From NCBI GenBank assembly GCA_020809705.1, contig CP085832.1:124001-188000 (forward strand): 64,000 bases of DNA. Reading direction: 5' to 3'. The DNA is from Calonectria ilicicola (lineage: Eukaryota > Ascomycota > Sordariomycetes > Hypocreales > Nectriaceae). Positions 10,040 through 21,660 of this stretch are shown piece after piece (within the stretch, counting starts at the first letter, position 1; every line of letters starts with the position of its first letter). Below the pieces are notes generated by a model, which saw nothing but the letters and a program-made list of their open reading frames with translations, searched no databases and had not been told where the DNA came from. A program made the translations under genes and the position numbers.

Positions 10040-11861
10040 ATGGCGATTTCAAAAAATCCAGTCCCTGCTTCATGGGAGGCTATCGCGGCAAGGAAGCGCG
10101 AAGCTCTCTTGGCTTCTATCCCTCCCGAATGGCTCGTCCCAGCTGAATTGTTACCGCCTGCATCCCAGGATGATGTTACGAGTTGGCCAGAAACCTCAGG
10201 CTGGTTTACTGACGATGAAATATCCGTCACTAATCTCAGCGCCTCGGAACTAGTCTCAAAGCTCTCCGCGGGAGACCTTAAATCGGAGCAGGTTACGAGG
10301 GCATTCTGCAAGCGGGCCGTGGCTGCCCACCAGCTTGTAAGCAATAGTCATTTTCCCCTTTATCAAAGTCTACTAAACAAATTATTCTAGACTAACTGTC
10401 TTTCTGAAACTTGCTTTGATCGTGCTATTGCCACAGCCCGAGAGCGGGATGCTCACTTTGCGCGAACTGGAAAGCCGATGGGTCCACTCCACGGCCTTCC
10501 TATCTCTCTAAAGGATAACTTCAATCTTCAAGGCCTCGATGCCACAGTTGGCTTTGCCTCTCATGTAGATGATCCTGCCAAGGCTGATTCCGCACTTGCA
10601 CAACTTTTAGAGGACAGCGGAGCCGTGTTTTACGTCAAGACCAACGTTCCTACTGCTATGATGATTGCTGAGACTGTCAATAATGTCTTTGGGCGGACAA
10701 CAAACCCAAGAAATCGAAGAACCACCAGTGGTGGAAGCTCCGGTGGAGAGTCCGCTCTCATTACAATGAAAGGCAGCCCCCTTGGAGTAGGCTCTGATAT
10801 CGGCACGTCGTCCAACACCTATGATATTTATGTACGCTAACTCCTCCCTAGGTGGCTCTCTCCGTATACCCGCAGCTTGCACAGGAATATTTACTCTCCG
10901 CCCATCTTCTGGTCGATTTCCTGTGCGCAACACCCGCTCCGGAATGCCTGGCCAAGAGGCCGTTGCATCGGTCAACGGACCATTGGCAAGCACACTCGCA
11001 GACATTGAAATGTACAGCAAGAGCGTCGTTGATGGTCAACCGTGGTTAAGAGATGCCAAGTGCGTCCCGATTCCTTGGCGCACTGTTGAGCTCCCAGAAA
11101 CACTCAAAATCGCTGTGATGTGGCACGACGGCATGGTCCGCCCTACCCCTCCAGTTGCCCGAGCCCTTCGTGACACTGCGCGCAAGCTCAAAGAAGCAGG
11201 TTTTGAACTCATTGATTGGGACCCTGTTGATCAGAGGGAAGGCGTTGAGCTTCTGGATCGCATGTTTGTGGCGGATGGAGGACTCACAATTGAAAAGGAG
11301 CTCAAGCGCACTAATGAACCCTGGAGGCCGGAAATGATGGCTTATTCAGCTGCAAAGGAACTTGGTACGGCCGAGATGTGGCAGCTACATCTACAGCGAG
11401 CTGCCTTTCAGAACCGCTACCTCGATCGCTGGAACAAAGCTGGCATCGATGCTATTCTTTGTCCAACAATTCCATTTAACACGGCCAAGGCGGGAAAGTT
11501 TCAACACGGTAAACTTCACACCTCTCATATTTCAAGCGCGGTACTGACTCACAAACAGTTGGATACACTGGTGTCTATAATGTTGTGGATTACTCCAGTG
11601 TTTCATTTGCTACGGGGATGTCAGTAGACAAGAACGTTGACAAGCTCGATGCAGAATACGAGCCACTCGGCCCTCTATGCGAGAGCATCAATAAGGAGTG
11701 TAAGTCATCCCGGTTCCTCGTGCAATGAGCACCTCTCACCATTAGTAGTTGACCCAGAATGCATGCACGGATTACCAATTAGTCTGCAGTTGGTTGCGCG
11801 AAGATTGGAAGAAGAGAAAGTCCTCTCAATATCTAAGAGGGTGTTAGAAATTATCGCATAA
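10040..11861 (+). CDS. Amidase (amidase-signature family)
   Basis: Five exons: 10040-10336, 10391-10802, 10852-11508, 11559-11699 and 11749-11861, about 539 residues, the usual fungal length. The Ser-cisSer-Lys triad is present: Lys in I-S-L-K-D-N, the Gly/Ser-rich loop T-S-G-G-S-S-G-G-E and the nucleophile region G-S-D-I-G-G-S-L-R-I-P. That last motif is only formed if the intron at 10803-10851 uses a GC donor with a normal AG acceptor; no GT donor restores it. The last acceptor is ambiguous by three bases (11746 or 11749). Family members hydrolyse carboxamides to acid plus ammonia (acetamidase, indoleacetamide hydrolase and others). Adjacent aldehyde dehydrogenase and a regulator suggest a degradative role. 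Cytosolic. Confidence 0.87.
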
Positions 11862-12840
11862 CTAGGGTTTATGAGTAGAATTTCGCGCGCTGCAAATACA
11901 ACTGTACATAACTGTGTTCTCTCTGAAGATTGATATTCACCACATCCACCATACGCAGCGAACTGAGGTTCTGAAACATAAATCGACTGTGAGAAGGTGA
12001 CGTAATGAGTGTGGCTGGAACTGTGGCTGGAATGCCATATTGGGAATAGTTCGTCCCCAGTCGACCAATGTGATAGCGTTTTACTCGGGTTGGCTGTTTA
12101 CATCCACCAGACACAAGAACACCGATCAATAACCATATTGACTTTGCATTCATGATTCTAATTTTTCCCTTCTAGACTATAAATTCATTATGGCTAAGGA
12201 GGTCGCCACAGCCTTTGCGCCTTGCTAGACCATGGTACGACATGAAAGTTGAAAGGAAGACCCATTACCAAGAGTCATTAGTTTTCTTTTATCAAGATGG
12301 CATTTTACTACAACTAGCTTGAAATCCAACATAGTATGATTCCGTTTATTGTTTTTCTTTTTTTTGATTTCTTTTTTTTTTAAAAAAAAAAAAACAGCAC
12401 AAAGTTGGAGCAAGGAATACTACCTAGTGTTGATCGTTGCTTTGTTGGTAGCCAAACTATGTGATGGTTATAGTGTAGGGTAGGTGTGAGAAAACAACCA
12501 TCTCAATTCAGCCAAATCAGATGAATTTAATGTGATATTTTTGCATCCCTTGGAGAAAAGCGGTACCCATGAACCTGCCACATTGATTATTGGCACCATT
12601 TATGGTGGTGCAAACTACAAAGCGGGGTAATGTCTTGTGTTGGATAACGGTGTATGCACGTCTTCCCCACCTGCGCTGCACTGCTTATCTCATATGAAAT
12701 GAACCCCTCTTCTACTAATTCTCCTAACTTTATCACTGTGCCTCCCGCTCTATGACCCCCAGTTTGATTTTGAGACTTCCCTTGGCCCAATACCACGAAT
12801 AACTTGGTGAATTGCTGTGCCTTGGAACTCCATTTGCATC
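11862..12840. other. Intergenic, promoter of aldehyde dehydrogenase gene
   Basis: Nearly 1 kb with no family-like frame. A T-rich run running into an A-rich run at about 12355-12392 could form a hairpin of no clear function. The dehydrogenase start codon is at 12841. Confidence 0.45.
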
Positions 12841-14492
12841 ATGGGTCCTTATTGTCTCTGGATTGGAGGCCAGAATGTCGCTGGCAATGGCCAAATGTGA
12901 GCCACGAACATGTACACTACTTGCTTTCATTCTAACATGGCATTAGTCTTACCATAAATAACCCTGCTACAGGAGATTTTATCGCAGAGTGAGATTGGCC
13001 TTCTTAATGCCCGGGAAGCTTTTGTTGACACAACGATAGATGCCACACTGGTTCGAACGATGATGTCAATTTCGCTATTCAATTAGCCCAAGAAGCCTTT
13101 AAATCAGGTGTCTGGTCGCATTCTCCGCGTCACTCTAGGGCAGATGTCCTTGAAAAGGCAGCAGAGTTGTTGACCAATGAATTGGATCATCTTATTTCCC
13201 TTGAAGTTCAACAAACTGGACGGGCTATTCGAGAGATGCGAGCACAGGTTCCGTCCTTGACCAAATGGTTCAAATATTATGCTTCTTTGCTCCGAACGGA
13301 AGAGAGGATTGTTCTACCTACAGCTGGAAAACTGCACAACTGGGTTGACAGAGTCCCGCTTGGAGTTGTTGCACAAATTACCCCGTTCAATCATCCCCTG
13401 CTGATTGCCGTTAAAAAGCTGGCCCCGGCTTTGGCAGCAGGAAATTCCGTAATTTTGAAGCCTAGTGAGCTGACCCCTCTCACCAGCCTCCTGTTAGGTC
13501 CTATTTTGAAGACAGCGGGATTGCCTGATGGCGTCTTCAACGTCATTCCTGGCACTGGGCCGGTGACTGGGAAAGCTCTGACAAGCCATCCGTTGGTGAG
13601 AAAAGTTGACATCACGGGCGGAACTGCTGCTGGCCGTGCTATTGGCTCCATCGTGGGAAGTAATTTGGCGCGATTTACTGCTGAGCTTGGCGGGAAAGCG
13701 CCGGTTGTAGTATTTAAGGACGCTGACTTGGATGCTGCCGTGAATGGCGTAGCATTTGGAGCCTTCATTGCTAGTGGGCAAACCTGCGTCGCTGCTACAA
13801 GAATCTTGGTTGAGAAGAACATCGCGAAAGACTTTCTATCAAAGCTTCTCAGCAAATGCAGCAGTATTCATCGCCGAATGGGATCGCCCGCCAATCCAAA
13901 CACAGCAATGGGCCCTTTGATTTCTGACCGACAGCTGCAAAACTTGGAAACTATCGTTAACGAATCTATTGCGAGCGGCCATGTCACAGCTCTTTGCGGG
14001 GGAAAGCGATTAGATGGCATTTCCGAATTTGACCAGGCCGACTTTTCAAAAGGATTCTACTATCCGCCAACTATTCTCGCCTCTGTGTCTGATAACAGCA
14101 TAATAAAAAGCAGAATTTGGCATGAAGAAGCATTTGGCCCCGTCATCGCTGTTGTTGAATTTGAATCCGAGCCCGAGGCTATTGGGTTGGCCAACGACAG
14201 CGAGTTTGGGCTTGGAGCCGCGATTTGGACAAGAGACATTGGCCAGGCATTTAGGGCATCAGAGAGTATTAATTCTGGTATTGTCTGGGTCAATACGCAC
14301 CATCGCAACGACCCGAGCAGTCCTTGGGGCGGGGCGACTAGCGCAAGTGGTGTGGGAAGTGAGAATGGAATTGATGCTTATCATGCCTACACAACTACTA
14401 AAAGCACAATCATCAACTACGCATCAAGCGAAGAGGCGAAGGAGATGGAAGATTGGTTTGGAGAACAGAAGGGACAAGTTCGGTATGGTTGA
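12841..14492 (+). CDS. NAD(P)-dependent aldehyde dehydrogenase
   Basis: Three exons: 12841-12896, 12947-12988 and 13040-14492, 516 residues. The two short 5' exons (56 and 42 bases) supply the conserved N-terminus L-W-I-G-G and N-N-P-A-T-G-D, with both splices in phase 2; without them the enzyme would start inside the coenzyme domain. Then come P-F-N-H-P, K-P-S-E, the general-base region E-L-G-G-K-A-P, the catalytic cysteine in G-Q-T-C and E-E-A-F-G-P near the C-terminus, so it looks active. It oxidises an aldehyde to an acid, substrate unknown. It is flanked by an amidase and a Zn2Cys6 factor, and an alcohol dehydrogenase lies 5 kb away, fitting an alcohol-aldehyde-acid route. No targeting signal seen. 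Confidence 0.92.
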
Positions 14493-15157
14493 GTTGCGAA
14501 AAAGACTGATGCTAGCACGGAAGATGGTTCTCCCTGATGCTGCGCATTTATCAATGTCAGCATTCAGGAATTGAAGCTGTTTGTTTCTCTAGACACGACG
14601 ATAATGCGTGGAATACGTCTAAGGAAGGCGTGAGTGTTGGCCGAAAATGTAACGATTTTGGTGCGATAACTTTATCTCCAGATTTGATGTTTCTCGTATA
14701 ATACGGGGTTGTGTCCGATGTGTAATTTGGCATCAGCTATCAGACTGCTTCACAAGATCGTGGAGACCAGCCGGAAAATATTTGGAGTGGAGGAAAAGCA
14801 AGTTCAAGCCAGGAGGCTTACGCAATTAGGTTAGACTGGCATGGGGACTGGGGCGGAGAGGGACAGGGGATGTGTGGAATCGGAAGCGGCGGGCTTTTTA
14901 ACGCGTCGTCTCATTGGCTGTCAATTACGAGCACCAGATTAGCCATTCAAAGCTGGCCTTGATGGGAGATAACATGAATGGAGACATGACCGCCGTGTGG
15001 AGAAGGCCTTTTTTTCCAACTGATTGTTGCATTTATTCAAACGACGAACCCCAGTGCTTCCGCGTTTCCCCCTTACCTCGAATTTCTTTTCCACGTGCTC
15101 AGCGAGTCACATTGCATGTCGTATTTGCCGGCCAATTGAGGACGACGTCTCCCCAAA
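14493..15157. other. Intergenic, promoter of Zn2Cys6 gene
   Basis: About 660 bases with no supported gene. The section before 15158 is pyrimidine-rich, as expected of a fungal leader. Confidence 0.45.
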
Positions 15158-16996
15158 ATGGACCAGGGTGCTCCTGACGCCTCACGGGCCAAGCTCACGG
15201 CTGGCACGTGGATTCTGCCCAGGCCGGCCAGCATGGCTCACGTCGTCCCCGAGCCGGGCGATTCCACGGATGGCGCCAGAAGGAGGCGGGCCGGTGGGAA
15301 CAAGGCTCGCACTGGCTGTGTGACTTGCAAGGCTCGACACGTCAAATGCGACGAGGGCAAGCCCACATGTGCTCGTTGCGAACTGGCCAAGGTCGAGTGT
15401 CAAGGTTACTTGGATCCCGTCGAGAAGCGCAGGAGCCGTGAGACTTCGAGACGGGTGATGCCGCGGCTGATTGCGCCGCGGCTAGCTTCCGCTGGGAATG
15501 ATGGCGTCTTGTTGCAGCAGATTCCTCGGACTCCCTCCAGCCTGCCCTCCATTAACCATAATGATGGCATCTATTTTGACTACTTTCGTCATCAAGTCTC
15601 CACAAACATGTCTGGCTATTATACAAGCCCCATTTGGTCGCGTCTTATTATTGGCGAGGGCTTGCAGGATGACAGCATCCATCATTCCATCCTTGCCGTT
15701 GGCGCTCTCATCCGATCCGTTCCCGACAGCCCCTTGCGAGGCTTGACCACAGAGACGAAACGATTAATTTCAAATATCAGCAGCGACACTGGGCATCGCG
15801 AGACTGCTTTACGTCACCATCTGAAGGCGGTTAAATCCCTGAGAGAAAGAATTGAGAAGATGGCGGCTTCTTCGCCGAGGACAGTCGTCATCACAACCCT
15901 ACTGCTCGTTGTGTTTGAATTGGTGCAAGGCGAAACGACAACGGCAGAAACACTCCTCAACTCAGGACTCCGCATTCTCCGCGATTTTATGACCTTGTTT
16001 GAGAACAAGGCCGATGCTGCACGTAGAAAGTCTGCAGATGTTGAATTCAACGATATGGAGCATGTCCTCCCTTGCATAGCTGCCATGAGCCACCTTTCAC
16101 ACCTCTTTCGCCCACTACGCCACCATCCTCACATGTTCAAGATGGACTCGGAATTGCGATTTCCCAACTATAAGTGCGAGTCAATATCTGAATTTTTTAT
16201 CTCCTGGGGGAGATTCTTCACCCTTTCCGTTGTTTTCGTTGGTCATTGTACATCTTATGTGGCGGAAAACACTTCGTCCCCTCCGGAGCTAATCGAATCC
16301 ATGGTCCAGCGCCGGCGGGCTTTTGTCTTGCAACTGCAGGAGTGGGAAAGTATCATATTATATTATAAAGACGGCTCCCATATTGATGATGCAACCAAAA
16401 AATCTTTACGAATCGCTCAAATCCACTGGCTTCTCCTACACATTTTACTTGCGTGCTGTCTTGACCCTTCACATTTAGCATACGACGACTTTGAGCCTCA
16501 GTTCCAAGATCTCACCATCCAGTGCATCGACCTTTTCCGGGATTGTTTGTCTCATCCACGGCCAACATCAGTACTTCTGGGCCAAGGTCTTCTTCTCCCC
16601 CTTTGTACAGTTGTCCGAACCTGCCGAAACCACGATATTCGTATGATGGCGGTTGAGGCCCTCAACGAACTTCCATTTTCCATGGTTGCATGGAATGTCA
16701 TGTCCAATATGGATGGTATTTTAGGAGCAGTACTTCTGGAAGAAATGGGTCGCAATGAGTATGGGTTTGTACCGGCGGAATCTAGGTGGTTTTGGCTGTC
16801 GGATGGAACTACGAAGTTTGCGAAGTTTTATCAAAGGGCTTTGCCTGACCAAGACGGAAACCCTGTGATAAAACAGCTTGATATAATACCTGATTTACGT
16901 GTAAAGATTTGTGAGGTTGGAGGGTGTACAAGGAGTCATCGTCATGATTCCACAGGGGGTCATCCCTCTCAGTTGGGAGCGGGCGGGTTAAATTAA
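15158..16996 (+). CDS. Zn2Cys6 transcription factor with fungal-specific domain
   Basis: A single exon of 612 residues; an in-frame ATG at 15233 would remove 25 residues. The zinc cluster has cysteines at about 54, 57, 64, 71, 74 and 81, preceded by the basic run R-R-R-R and followed by an Arg/Lys-rich linker. The remaining 500 residues are largely helical and match the family-2 fungal factor domain, with a conserved-looking segment around D-Y-F-R-H-Q-V. Probably nuclear. It sits between the aldehyde dehydrogenase and the 2OG oxygenase on the same strand, so it may regulate either side. No coiled coil is obvious. Targets are inference. Confidence 0.88.
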   Translation: MDQGAPDASRAKLTAGTWILPRPASMAHVVPEPGDSTDGARRRRAGGNKARTGCVTCKARHVKCDEGKPTCARCELAKVECQGYLDPVEKRRSRETSRRVMPRLIAPRLASAGNDGVLLQQIPRTPSSLPSINHNDGIYFDYFRHQVSTNMSGYYTSPIWSRLIIGEGLQDDSIHHSILAVGALIRSVPDSPLRGLTTETKRLISNISSDTGHRETALRHHLKAVKSLRERIEKMAASSPRTVVITTLLLVVFELVQGETTTAETLLNSGLRILRDFMTLFENKADAARRKSADVEFNDMEHVLPCIAAMSHLSHLFRPLRHHPHMFKMDSELRFPNYKCESISEFFISWGRFFTLSVVFVGHCTSYVAENTSSPPELIESMVQRRRAFVLQLQEWESIILYYKDGSHIDDATKKSLRIAQIHWLLLHILLACCLDPSHLAYDDFEPQFQDLTIQCIDLFRDCLSHPRPTSVLLGQGLLLPLCTVVRTCRNHDIRMMAVEALNELPFSMVAWNVMSNMDGILGAVLLEEMGRNEYGFVPAESRWFWLSDGTTKFAKFYQRALPDQDGNPVIKQLDIIPDLRVKICEVGGCTRSHRHDSTGGHPSQLGAGGLN

Positions 16997-17856
16997 AGGG
17001 AATTGGTAGCGTATTTATCATTCTAAAGGCTTCATAGGGATCCGTCATGTTGTAAGAAATCCCAGAATAAAATTCATACCCGCAGTAAAATTTGGCTGCT
17101 CTGCTGACTTGGCGTTACGAGCATTATCCGAAAAAGATGACTGCATCTACTGTTTCCGCTTGGGTTAACTAGTGCAGAGGCGCAGGCTATTATGATGGGC
17201 CATGGAAAATTAATTGACTGGGTTTATAAGACGGAATCAATCTCGTCCGATGGTCCCCGCCGAGAGAACGACACATCGCAACATGTCATTATTTGACTTG
17301 ATTGGTCGCGTAAAATTCAACCAATTGACTTTTATTGGCGTTTATTTGACCCCACGAACTGCATCTGACCCACTGACCACCGCCTGCGATCTGGATTTCG
17401 ATCCCAGTGGCTCGTACTGGACACCCAATGAGGGACTAGATGGAACCTGACCTCATCTTTTCGTCGGGTTAATTCGCCAATCAATTCTCAAGGACGTGAA
17501 ATATTTGGCCTCTTTAGAAAATATTTTTGACATTCTTAGACTCCAACAATATCGCGTCATGCATTGCCATGCGGATCGCTGACAGGCTCGGCCGTATGCA
17601 TGTTACCTGAGCAGGCTAGACTGGACTCGTACCAGCTTGCCCGAAATAACATCTGTGGCTGCTAGCACCGGGAAAATCCATCCATGTGCCATGACCACGC
17701 GGCTTTCAAGTGATATTATAAATATAAATACGATTCCTCATTATGATGAACTTGGTTCTGAAATGGAACATCAAATTTTCAAGCCTAATTCTTCAAAATA
17801 AGACCAAGACATCTTAATTATTACTCAATTACTGTTTCATTTCCAAAGCCTTCATC
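16997..17856. other. Intergenic
   Basis: About 860 bases, A/T-rich, no supported gene. The oxygenase start codon at 17857 lies in tcatcATGa. Confidence 0.45.
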
Positions 17857-19080
17857 ATGAGCTCTGATCCCGCTCCAACCGCGCAGGCAGTGGTGGTATC
17901 TCTGCATGACCTAGAGACTGGTATGGAAACCAGCTTTCCAATTGGGGTGGCATTTGGCTGAATCTTTACCCTCTAGGCGCAGTGCCCTTTGAAACGCTCT
18001 TGGAAGCCTTTGGGCCGGACTCGCTTGGAATTTTGGTGGTCAAAGATGTTCCACCAGAATTCGCCCGGCTCAGGCATCAAGCACTGTCTTATGCTTCCTA
18101 CTTGGGAAATTTACCGAATAATGAGCTTGGTATGTTTGAACATGCAGCAGTGTGTGAGATATGCATAGCTAAACTTTTACTTAGCCAAGATCGAAAATCC
18201 AGCTGCCAGGTATCTCACCGGGTGGTCGCTGGGTAAGGAACAACTCAAAGATGGGCAAGTCGACACTTTCAAAGGATCATTTTATGCCAATTGTGCATTT
18301 TATACGGATCCATCGCTCGAATGCGCGAAGCCCACTGTGGAATTCTCACCAGAAAACTTCCCAGAATATCTCTCACCAAACATTTGGCCTGAAGCCAAGG
18401 TTTTACCAGGTTTTAAGTCTAGCCTTGAAAGTCTATGCCGTCTTCTCATAGATGTTGCTGTCTTGGTTGCACGTGCTTGCGATCGGTATGCAGAACGAGA
18501 AATTGAAGGCTATACAAAAGGTTATGTGGAGCACGTTGTCAGTACGAGCAATACAACAAAAGCTAGGCTACTGCATTACTACCCTCAATCCCAGCAAGAA
18601 TCAAACGGAAACGAAGATGATTGGTGTGGCACTCATTTAGATCATGGATGCCTAACAGCCTTGACCTCGGCCATGTTTGTGGACGAGCACGAAACATCGG
18701 CGTTGGTATCTGACGCCTCATATAAAGGAACAATCGGGGACATCTTGCCAGTGCTAAATGAAATGGTGGCTAGCCCGGATCCTTTAGGTGGACTCTATAT
18801 TAAATCTCGAACGGGCCAGACTGTGAAGGTAAACATCCCCAGGGATTGCATTGCCTTCCAGACGGGCGAAGCACTTGAGAGAATCACGAGAGGGAGATTC
18901 AAGGCTGTTCCTCATTTTGTGCGCGGAGTAAGGCCTTCCATGAGCAACGGGAAAGTTGCGAGAAACACGTTGGCTGTATTCACGCAACCTAACCTGGGAG
19001 ACGAAGTAGACACAGTCCAAGGCATCACATTTGGAGAATTTTCTCGAGGTGTAGTTACCAAGAATACGGTCAAGGCATAA
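17857..19080 (+). CDS. 2-oxoglutarate/Fe(II)-dependent oxygenase-like protein
   Basis: Exons 17857-17920, 17977-18129 and 18185-19080, both introns phase 1, 370 residues. The first exon gives an N-terminus ending S-L-H-D-L-E-T-G, typical of fungal clavaminate-synthase-like proteins. The facial triad is visible as T-H-L-D-H-G (His about 223, Asp about 225) and a distal His at about 316 in P-H-F-V-R-G, so an Fe(II)-dependent oxidation is likely. Substrate unknown. It converges on the alcohol dehydrogenase gene with only 71 bases between stop codons. Cytosolic; no targeting signal. Other members have been drawn into secondary-metabolite clusters, but nothing here defines one. Confidence 0.85.
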
Positions 19081-19151
19081 AAGGTATCGGTCGTTGGGCT
19101 GCAACTTTTCAAGAAGTTAACCTCTGCTCACCAACGGCCAGTGACTTAAAA

Positions 19152-20340
19152 TCACCACGCAATGACAGGTTTAACTACATCGCCACGTTTCATAGCATCA
19201 ACAGCTCCTCCAAAGTCAGAATATTCAAAAATCTTGACCAATTTGTCAACTGGAAATTTCCCATCCTTCCACCACTGAATCATTTGAGGAATATAATCCT
19301 CAGTCTTTGAGTGGCCTTGAACAGCGCCAAAATATTGTTTCCCGCTCACCATGAAGCTTTGCATGTGGATGGAGAGGTGGGCATCAGGCATTCCAGTGCC
19401 GACCTGTATGATTTTACCCATGTACCTAGTTGCATCGACTTGAGCTGCCAGAAGAGGCGGGTGTGCACTTGTATCAATACTAATTGTTGATCCAAGACCG
19501 TCAGTTGCCTCCTTTATCTTGGATACGACTTCCTCCATGCTAAGGTCGGTAGTATTGATGATGTGTGTTGCTCCGAGTGATTTTGCAATGGCAAGCCGCG
19601 ACTCAACACGGTCGATTCCAATGATTGCCTTACAATGACGCTCTTTGGCTGCTATGACGGCAGCTAGGCCGACACCACCCATACCAGCAATGGCAATGCA
19701 ATCTTGCGGGCCTGCATTGGCAACATTGACCACAGTTCCACTTCCAGTCTGGAAACCGCATCCGAGTGGTGCCAAAACCTGAAGGTCCTGTCTGCTAAGA
19801 CCAAGCCCAGCGACATTTACGACAGACTTGTCGCTCACAATAGAGTGGCGCGCTAGGCTTGATTGTCCAAAGAATCGACCTCCAATGCCACCAGAAAAGA
19901 CGGGTTCACCCATGAAATTGATGTCGAAAAAGTTGAGGCAATGAGAGCGGGGGCCTGTCGTGCATACGTGACATGTCCCGCAGTAGGAGAAGGAGAGAAG
20001 AACAGCATCGCCAGGCTGTACCTTAGCGACTGCGCTGCCTACTTTGACTACGTAACCGGAACCTGGGACGTTGGACTGTTAGTAATTCCAGAAAATGACC
20101 TGGTTTTCTTCGCTTTGGTGTCTCACCTTCGTGGCCTAGAACCCGTGGGTAGTAGACGCCAGGAACACCCAATCCATCAGCAGTATTTCCACAATGGAGA
20201 TCAGTATGACATATGCCAGAGGCGATCATTTCCACTAGCACCTCATCTGGATTCAGATCGCGGAGAGTAACGGGCTCGATAGCCCATTTGCCTTCGGAGA
20301 ACGGGCCCCTCGCCACAATAGCCTCTGACTGAAAATCCAT
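19152..20340 (-). CDS. Zinc-containing alcohol dehydrogenase
   Basis: Exons on the minus strand 20340-20127 and 20062-19152, phase 1, 374 residues. Catalytic zinc region G-I-C-H-T-D-L-H and G-H-E-G are present; the structural zinc site is C-G-T-C-H-V-C followed by another Cys eight residues later. The Rossmann motif is G-M-G-G-V-G-L-A-A with an acidic residue at the end of the next strand (G-I-D-R), favouring NAD. The sequence resembles aryl-alcohol dehydrogenases (AreB/XylB-like). It would convert an alcohol to the aldehyde, which the aldehyde dehydrogenase at 12.8 kb could take on. It is divergent from the NmrA-like gene, sharing a 1.3-kb promoter region. Confidence 0.92.
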
Positions 20341-21660
20341 TTTGAATGAGCAATAAAGGAAAAAAATACCAAGGAAGGATGTGACAGGTAGAAAAGCAAA
20401 TGGGATCAAAAATAGACACCACCTGCTCTTATGTACCCCTCTCTCGACTAGGATGGTGATAAAGGTAGTGCACTGTGCTGTAGGTACTCCCCACATTCTT
20501 GCATGCCCAGTGTATTACCCCGCACTGTCACTATGCCGTAATTTGCAACTGCGAGGAAGGTGATGAAAATATTGTAGTAGAAGATGGGACTACCTTGAGA
20601 TTGACTACTTTGCGCGTTATCTTTCTACCACAAAGCAAACAATACATTGGGCAATTTCGGATGAAATCACAACAGATGCTAGGAATATTAATTTAGGAAT
20701 GTGAAAATACCATTGGTATTCTTACATCCTCACTAGATGCTGAAGTTTGCGACGAACCTTTCAGGCGTTCAATGAAAAGTGATCAACTTCATGACATAAA
20801 ATGATACAAAATTCACTTTCTTTGTCACGGATATTTGATGAGCCGCAGGAGAAAAAAATACGTATGCATTCTGGCAGTTTTCTTTTATGTTGGCCCACCA
20901 CCTGCTGAGAGTCAACTGATGGGACCAAGCTAGGATTATAGCCCTCTAAAAACCGTTGTTTTCGACATTATATTGCATTTATGTTCGAGATCGCGACATG
21001 GTCAATTGGTTTCTGGCGCAAAATTGACATCCCGTTGTGTAGCTCCGATTTTACGTTGTCGGACCGGCGTTGAAACCTCAGCCCGGATCCGTTGATATCG
21101 GAAACGGCACAAAATGTGCCTTGTTTGGAACGAGATGGTATCCTTGTTTGTGGCTGTAAATGTGGACTCATTTAGTCCGTTATGAGGGCTCTCATTGGTT
21201 TCCCTATTGACTGAATACGACGTGCGGTTAGCGTCTCTAAGCCAATTTAAAGCTAGGATGTCTCACAGAAATTGGGCCAGCACACGGAATGGATTTTAGA
21301 AATGCAAGGTTGTGTCATGAATTACAGGTTGGACACTACACTTATTCTGCGGGATCCCGTTTCTTAGCTCCGCCCGTAATTCCGACACCAAAATGACCGC
21401 ACCGGCTGGGGAAATCCGACCGTAATCGGGCACTGGTTTTACTGCCCATAATTTGTAGTGACAATGTTTTGCTTATCTTATGGGTGCATTCACTCCTTAG
21501 TCGGAGCTCGGTGACACCAAGTCCGGTTCAGGTGGATGGAGAATAAATATAAATAAGCAAGAAAATATGGCCTGTCGCTGCCTTTGACATGAAAGATGAT
21601 ATCTTGGCGACGGAATATTTTAGTATCTTTTATATCCCCACTGGTACAAAGCAAATTAAA
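20341..21660. promoter_or_regulatory. Divergent promoter region with CCG-N-CCGTAAT repeats
   Basis: This 1.3-kb interval between the divergent dehydrogenase and NmrA-like genes has no supported coding frame. Near the NmrA side, CCGCCCGTAAT (21370-21380) and CCGACCGTAAT (21416-21426) form a direct repeat; the second also belongs to CCG-N8-CGG (21416-21429), a layout used by Zn2Cys6 factors. Another CCGTAAT is at about 20535, nearer the dehydrogenase. Function inferred from pattern only. Confidence 0.4.

Noticed and set aside
13391..13855. 154-codon minus-strand frame within the aldehyde dehydrogenase
   Set aside because: Entirely antisense to conserved coenzyme-binding coding sequence; composition explains its openness.
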